Below are positions 60,267-64,000 of a DNA stretch of 64,000 nt, one piece after another (the first letter of the stretch is position 1; every line of letters begins with the position of its first letter). The position numbers were made by a program, and so were the translations under genes. The notes beneath the pieces were generated by a model. The model was not told the origin of the DNA and searched no databases. It saw only the letters and a list, made by a program, of their open reading frames with translations. The stretch is from OLB6 sp964467455 (GTDB lineage: Bacteria; Bacteroidota; Ignavibacteria; Kapaibacteriales; Kapaibacteriaceae), in NCBI GenBank assembly GCA_964467455.1, contig CAYXQJ010000008.1, positions 38,375 through 102,374 on the forward strand, in the 5' to 3' direction.

Positions 60267-60968
60267 ATGAACACCGTCAACACCCGCTCATTCGCGGCCG
60301 TAGTCGATGCTGATGCGCTTCGCACCTACGTCCAACGCGTCTACGCCTGGATGGTCGGCGGTCTGATGACCACCGCCCTTACGGCCACCGTTGTTGCCAG
60401 CTCAGAGACCTTGCTCGCGGCCATCTTCGGCTCCCCGTTGATCTGGGTGATCATGTTCGCCCCGATCATCATGGTATGGGTCCTTGCCTCGCGCGTCGAC
60501 ACCATGAAGCCCAGCACGGCCGCCGGCATGTTCCTTGCCTACTCCATGCTCAACGGCGTGGCCTTCAGTGCCATCTTCATGGTCTACGAACTCGGCAGCA
60601 TCTTCCAGGTCTTCCTCATCGCTGCCGGCATGTATGGCGCCGCCGCCGTCTACGGCTACACCACGAAGCGCGATCTCACCAGCATGGGATCGTTCCTCTT
60701 CATGGGTCTCATCGGCCTCATCATCGCCTCCGTCGTCAACATCTTCATGGGCTCCGGCGCTCTTAGCTGGGCCATCAGCGTCCTCGGCGTTGCCATCTTC
60801 ACCGGCCTCACAGCATGGGACATGCAGCGCATCAAGGAGCAGGCCATCGTCATGTACACCGGCGAAGCCAACATCACCCGCAGCGCCATCGTCGGTGCTC
60901 TGTCGCTCTACCTCAACTTCGTCAACCTCTTCCTGTATCTGCTTCGCCTCTTCGGCGACCGCCGATAA
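60267..60968 (+). CDS. Bax inhibitor-1/YccA family membrane protein
   Basis: About 233 residues, seven TM spans. Family motifs: RTYVQRVYAWMVGGLMTTAL, YSMLNGVAFSAIFMVYELGS, GLTAWDMQRIKEQA near the end with Asp for pH/Ca2+ sensing. ATG 60267 (MNTVNTRSFAAVVDAD) gives a 1-bp gap from the preceding stop; the longer start lies inside that gene. Confidence 0.93.
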   Translation: MNTVNTRSFAAVVDADALRTYVQRVYAWMVGGLMTTALTATVVASSETLLAAIFGSPLIWVIMFAPIIMVWVLASRVDTMKPSTAAGMFLAYSMLNGVAFSAIFMVYELGSIFQVFLIAAGMYGAAAVYGYTTKRDLTSMGSFLFMGLIGLIIASVVNIFMGSGALSWAISVLGVAIFTGLTAWDMQRIKEQAIVMYTGEANITRSAIVGALSLYLNFVNLFLYLLRLFGDRR

Positions 60969-60977
60969 CCGCCGCCC

Positions 60978-61958
60978 ATGAGTGCCGATACTGCCGTACG
61001 CCCGTCCTTTGCCCGGGAAGCCCTCGAGCTATTGGATAAGGGGCAGGCAGAACCCGCACTCCACCTCGCGGCCGAAGGCGTACGCACCTACCCCACCTAC
61101 CTCGGCGGCTACATCGCCCTTGCCGACGCCTATGCCGCCCTCGGCTATGCCGACGATGCAAAGGTGATCCTCAACGAAGCGAAGCGCAAGTTTCCGATGA
61201 ACTCCGTTGTCGAACTGCGTAGTCAAACGTTGTTGTCTAACTCCGTTGTCGAACTGCGTAGTTCAACTACGTTGTCTAACTCCGTTGAGGAACTGCGTAG
61301 TTCAACTTCGTTGTCTAACTCCGTTGAGGAACTTCGTAGTCCAACTGCGTTGAACAGCGAAGCTAGACAGCAAAGCTCGACAACGAAGTTAGACGGCGAA
61401 GCCAGACAACGAAGTTCGACAACGAAGTTCGACGGCGAAGCCAGACAGCGAAGCTCAACAACGTTGCGTTTGGTCAACCTCGCCCCTCCTCCCTCCGATG
61501 ATCGCATCATCCGTTCTGCGTCGATGCGGTTGATCCCGGGCTTGGAGTACACTACGCTGCGATTCGAAGGTGTAAAGACGCGCGGCAGCAGGTCGATCCA
61601 GTTCTTGCCCGACCCGCCGGCGTTTCGGGAGTTTCATAAGCCCGGACGATCCGTGTTTGGTCCGCCCCCTACCCAACAACCGCGGAAAGTGTCGTTGGAA
61701 GAGTTGGCCGATAAGATCGGCCGCGTGCGGCTGACGGCGGAAGAGTTGGAGAAGCGTCCGCCGGCGCCGGACCCGTTACAAGAGGTGCGGCATAGCGTGG
61801 TGACGGAGACGCTGGCGCGGATCTACATGCAACAGCAGAGCTATGATAAGGCGATCGATGCCTTTGAGCGTTTGCGGGAACAACATCCGGATCAGGCCGA
61901 CAAGTTTGAAGCACTGATCGCGGAATGTGTGAAGCTTCGTAGTCAGCAAGCCCCCTAA
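60978..61958 (+). CDS. TPR-like protein with expanded internal repeats
   Basis: 326 residues. An N-terminal TPR (FAREALELLDKGQAEPALHL, YIALADAYAALGYADDAKVI) and a C-terminal TPR (TETLARIYMQQQSYDKAIDA). Between them lie about 4 copies of a 13-residue unit (NSVVELRSSTTLS) followed by 3 copies of another 13-residue unit (GEARQRSSTTKFD), plus a Pro-rich region. Both sets are 39-bp tandem repeats, and the second is similar to the reverse complement of the first. Without them the protein would look like an ordinary TPR scaffold. Upstream of LptF/G by 3 bp; role unknown. Confidence 0.8.
   Translation: MSADTAVRPSFAREALELLDKGQAEPALHLAAEGVRTYPTYLGGYIALADAYAALGYADDAKVILNEAKRKFPMNSVVELRSQTLLSNSVVELRSSTTLSNSVEELRSSTSLSNSVEELRSPTALNSEARQQSSTTKLDGEARQRSSTTKFDGEARQRSSTTLRLVNLAPPPSDDRIIRSASMRLIPGLEYTTLRFEGVKTRGSRSIQFLPDPPAFREFHKPGRSVFGPPPTQQPRKVSLEELADKIGRVRLTAEELEKRPPAPDPLQEVRHSVVTETLARIYMQQQSYDKAIDAFERLREQHPDQADKFEALIAECVKLRSQQAP
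61201..61459. repeat. 39-bp in-frame repeats in direct and inverted orientation
   Basis: Forward units (AACTCCGTTGTCGAACTGCG...) at about 61201-61350, then reverse-type units (AACGAAGTTCGACGGCGAAG...) to 61459. The shared words GTTGTC/GACAAC and GAACTGC/AAGTTC make the region partly self-complementary. Both halves are open in the gene frame. Confidence 0.85.
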
Positions 61959-61961
61959 CCC

Positions 61962-63245
61962 ATGATCTTGTGGCGTTACATTCTTCGAGCGCATGCAGGA
62001 CCGTTCTTCTTCGGGACGGCGGTGGTGACGTTTCTGTTCTTGACGCAGTTGATCATCAACTGGCTGAAGCATCTTGCCGGTAAGGGCATCGATGTGATGA
62101 CCATTGCCGAGTTCTTGATGCTCAACACGTCGTGGATCTTTGTACTGGCCGTACCTATCGGCGTGTTGTTCTCAACGCTCATGGCCTTTGGTTCATTGTC
62201 GTCCACACATGAAGTGACGGTGATGAAGGCCAGCGGCATGGGGCTGATCCGGATGATGGTGCCGTTGATCACCATCGCGGCGATGTTATGGGGCTTGATG
62301 TATTGGTACACCGACAACGTGCTGCCGGACACGAACCTGCGATTGTCGGCCATGATGCGCGACATCAAGCGGTTGAAGCCGTCGTTCGCTGTTGACAAAG
62401 GCAAGTTCTCAACGCAGATCGAAGGGTTCACGATCCTGGCTCGAGATGTTGATACGACCGGCTTGATGAAGGGCGTGACGATCTATGATCGCTCGCGCGG
62501 CGATCGTGTCAACATCGTCAGTGCCGACAGTGGACGTCTGGCGTTCTCGCCATCGCTGACGAAGCTGGTGTTGCAGTTGTATCAGGGCGAGGTCCATCAG
62601 TCGCAGTCGCGCAATCCCAACGACTACCGCATCGTGCGCTTCACACGTCACCAGATCGCCATGCAGGCCGATCGCTTCTTCTACGAAGAGACCGACGTGT
62701 CGGGCAGTTCCCGCGGCGACCGTGAGATGAGTTCGTGGGACATGTGGGCCATTGTGCGTACGGCAGATTCGAACCGGGCTATTGCAGAACATCGGTTGGA
62801 TTCGCTGTTATCGGATCACCTTGCCAACGTCTTTGTGATGCCCGCCGGCGGTCAATTCGACTCCACGACGGCCCCAAAGCGTCGTGCTGCTTCATTGGTC
62901 GCCAACATCCGTTCCAAGCTTGAAGGCGAGGCCTATCGCGTCAAGTCAGAGCACAACACCTCCAACAAATACTCCGTCGAGGCCCACAAGAAATACGCCA
63001 TTCCCTTCGCCTGTTTCTTGTTCGTCTTTGTTGGAGCGCCGCTCGGCATCCTCACCAAGGGCGGCAATTTCGGCATGAGTGCCGCCATCGCCCTTGGCTG
63101 TTACGTCTTGTATTGGATGAGTCTCATCGGCGGTGAAAAGCTTGCCGACCGCAACTTCCTCGATCCCGCCATCGCCATGTGGCTTGGCAATGCCATCTTC
63201 ATCGGCATCGGTGCGTTTGCGACGTATCGCGTAAATGCGAGGTAG
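61962..63245 (+). CDS. LPS export ABC permease LptF/LptG family
   Basis: 427 residues with the N-terminal YILRAHAGPFFFGTAVVTFL, VLAVPIGVLFSTLMAFGSLS, and MKASGMGLIRMMVP coupling-helix region, a long periplasmic jellyroll and C-terminal YAIPFACFLFVFVGAPLGIL. It forms half of the LptFG transporter of lipopolysaccharide; LptF versus LptG not separable. Its stop codon is followed by an AGGGGGC heptamer. Confidence 0.9.
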   Translation: MILWRYILRAHAGPFFFGTAVVTFLFLTQLIINWLKHLAGKGIDVMTIAEFLMLNTSWIFVLAVPIGVLFSTLMAFGSLSSTHEVTVMKASGMGLIRMMVPLITIAAMLWGLMYWYTDNVLPDTNLRLSAMMRDIKRLKPSFAVDKGKFSTQIEGFTILARDVDTTGLMKGVTIYDRSRGDRVNIVSADSGRLAFSPSLTKLVLQLYQGEVHQSQSRNPNDYRIVRFTRHQIAMQADRFFYEETDVSGSSRGDREMSSWDMWAIVRTADSNRAIAEHRLDSLLSDHLANVFVMPAGGQFDSTTAPKRRAASLVANIRSKLEGEAYRVKSEHNTSNKYSVEAHKKYAIPFACFLFVFVGAPLGILTKGGNFGMSAAIALGCYVLYWMSLIGGEKLADRNFLDPAIAMWLGNAIFIGIGAFATYRVNAR

Positions 63246-63261
63246 GGGGCGACGACCGCAG

Positions 63262-63804
63262 TTACCCTAACTTCATCATCCAACTAAACAGCCAAGCGTC
63301 GTTATCACGAGGTTGCCATGCAGCAGTCAGATCAGATACCTCGGCTGGATCCCATCGCATGCCGATCCACCTGCCTGTGAAATCTGCGGTGTTTTTGACA
63401 TCGATCAGTGGTTCAGACCAGATGACAAAGTTGGTGTCATTCTTCCCTGGTCCAAGTTTGTACATGTTTCCAATGCCACCGTAAAGTTGACCAGTTGAAT
63501 CGATCTTTATCCTTCTGGTCAATTCACCCGTTGAATCGTAGGTCATCGTGTGCATATAACCGTAGTTATCGCATGTCACGTTCATGCGCAGAGCGGTGTT
63601 CAGCTTGTCTAGATCGGCGGGACCCCACTGATGACCGAGAACAAAAGCACCAACACGCTCAGAGAACAGCGAGTCGGCGAACATGCCGACATGCAAACTA
63701 TCCATCGGGTTAGGATGGTATAGGCTCTGTGCACTGAGTTGAGTGGGGAGCAGGTTCAGTGAAAGTAGGCACGTAGCTACGATGATTCCACGGAAAGCAC
63801 TCAT
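63262..63804 (-). CDS. Small exported protein of unknown function
   Basis: 180 residues with signal peptide (GIIVATCLLSLNLLPTQLSA). The rest is probably beta-rich (MYKLGPGKNDTNFVIWSEPL, FTGRWIGMRWDPAEVSDLTA). I do not recognise the family. It lies 10 bp downstream of a T9SS cargo gene in the same direction. Confidence 0.75.
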   Translation of the reverse strand: MSAFRGIIVATCLLSLNLLPTQLSAQSLYHPNPMDSLHVGMFADSLFSERVGAFVLGHQWGPADLDKLNTALRMNVTCDNYGYMHTMTYDSTGELTRRIKIDSTGQLYGGIGNMYKLGPGKNDTNFVIWSEPLIDVKNTADFTGRWIGMRWDPAEVSDLTAAWQPRDNDAWLFSWMMKLG

Positions 63805-63814
63805 GTTGACACCT

Positions 63815-64000
63815 TCACCTAGTTATTGAAAGTGTTTGAACTCGACCGTTGATCGTTACATGGAGAAAGTAATGTCCTCTTGCTAACGGACGCAGATGCG
63901 GCTCAAGATCAATGCTCGTGACGCCTGCTGCGACCGCAATGGGTTGCAGTGACCTCAGTAACCTCCCATCAAGTGCGGCAACAGCTATGAACAACAGCCC
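63815..64000 (-). CDS. C-terminal end of a T9SS-exported protein (cut by window edge)
   Basis: The open frame from the right edge gives 61 residues: a beta-rich segment ending LARGHYFLHVTINGRVQTL, then SITR and TGA. This is the usual shape of a T9SS type A C-terminal sorting domain (L-x-GxYFLxV ... terminal basic residue). The catalytic or functional part is outside the window. Confidence 0.7.
   Translation of the reverse strand, partial: GLLFIAVAALDGRLLRSLQPIAVAAGVTSIDLEPHLRPLARGHYFLHVTINGRVQTLSITR

Larger units (their letters stand above)
413..63250. repeat. Iterated AGGGGGC heptamer (window-wide)
   Basis: I counted 25 copies of AGGGGGC and 30 of GCCCCCT on the plus strand by eye, nearly evenly spread through all regions. 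They lie mostly in coding sequence, in varying frames and both orientations relative to genes; examples include 413, 2569, 8017, 11808, 17327, 24307, 31955, 41651, 53406 and 63244. Function unknown. Confidence 0.8.

Noticed and set aside
413..63250. AGGGGGC as a Chi-like polar site
   Set aside because: Orientations are about equal (25 versus 30) with no visible bias in either half of the window, whereas Chi and KOPS are strand-biased; not excluded until checked against replication direction genome-wide.
1..64000. tRNA or rRNA genes
   Set aside because: No cloverleaf with GGTTCGA-type T-loop and CCA-type end, and no conserved rRNA segment, was recognised in the short intergenic gaps.

Overview
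The window looks like a chromosomal segment of a free-living Gram-negative bacterium of the Bacteroidota/Chlorobiota group (Kapabacteria- or Ignavibacteria-like). This placement is inferred from several features: type IX secretion (T9SS) C-terminal sorting domains on many secreted proteins, TonB-dependent and OmpA-type envelope proteins, LptF/G, a few TAnnTTTG-like promoter elements, rare Shine-Dalgarno sites, and moderate-to-high GC. Coding density is very high. Most genes sit in long co-directional runs with 4-bp ATGA overlaps, and no gap exceeds 300 bp. I see no rRNA, tRNA, prophage, transposase or CRISPR array.

Layout, left to right. (i) 1-2816, minus: radA, an ECF-type sigma factor, an anti-sigma-like membrane protein and a truncated gene; a phytoene/squalene-synthase-family gene diverges. 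(ii) 3776-13085, minus: an F-type ATP synthase operon (atpZ, a four-TM protein, atpB-E-F-H-A-G) with a heptose epimerase gene (hldD) between atpA and atpG, followed by three envelope genes. (iii) 13129-21739, minus: a CBM9-like secreted protein, PfkB kinase, ddl, uracil-DNA glycosylase, clpC, an OmpA-like protein and enoyl-CoA hydratase. (iv) 21763-27532: tandem T9SS-exported subtilases, diverging from dnaX-bcp-tatD-upp on the plus strand; the tatD frame continues into an outer-membrane protein. (v) 32293-42951, minus: aminotransferase, OmpA-family protein, a 1195-aa T9SS cargo, MlaF-like and Dpp/Opp-like ABC ATPases, and a MATE-like exporter. (vi) 42972-48509: PhoX-like phosphatase, di-haem peroxidase and exo/endonuclease family protein. 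(vii) 48506-52884, minus: arsC, ACR3, a deoxyhypusine-synthase-like gene and a TonB receptor. (viii) 52909-63245: an AI-2E-family transporter, an FtsE-like ATPase, dapB, an EVE protein, a four-helix-bundle gene, dnaA (minus), tatC, a polyprenyl synthase, a BI-1 protein, a repeat-bearing TPR protein and LptF/G. (ix) 63262-64000: a small secreted protein and the tail of another T9SS cargo.

Three patterns are not explained by ordinary annotation. First, the heptamer AGGGGGC/GCCCCCT recurs about once per 1.2 kb; I counted at least 55 copies by eye on both strands, and almost every G5 run in the window is part of one. Second, short tandem arrays with a different unit at each locus sit at gene borders. 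They supply the stop codons of nine genes and the start codons or N-termini of several others, and appear in frame inside dnaX, a DNA glycosylase, a protease and a TPR protein. One four-helix-bundle gene (56339-56713) is bracketed by a perfect 39-bp inverted repeat made of such an array, which suggests a small mobile or domesticated element with dispersed array-only relatives. Third, a complete TatD nuclease is fused in frame to a beta-barrel-type protein, with the TatD C-terminus doubling as a signal-peptide-like segment.
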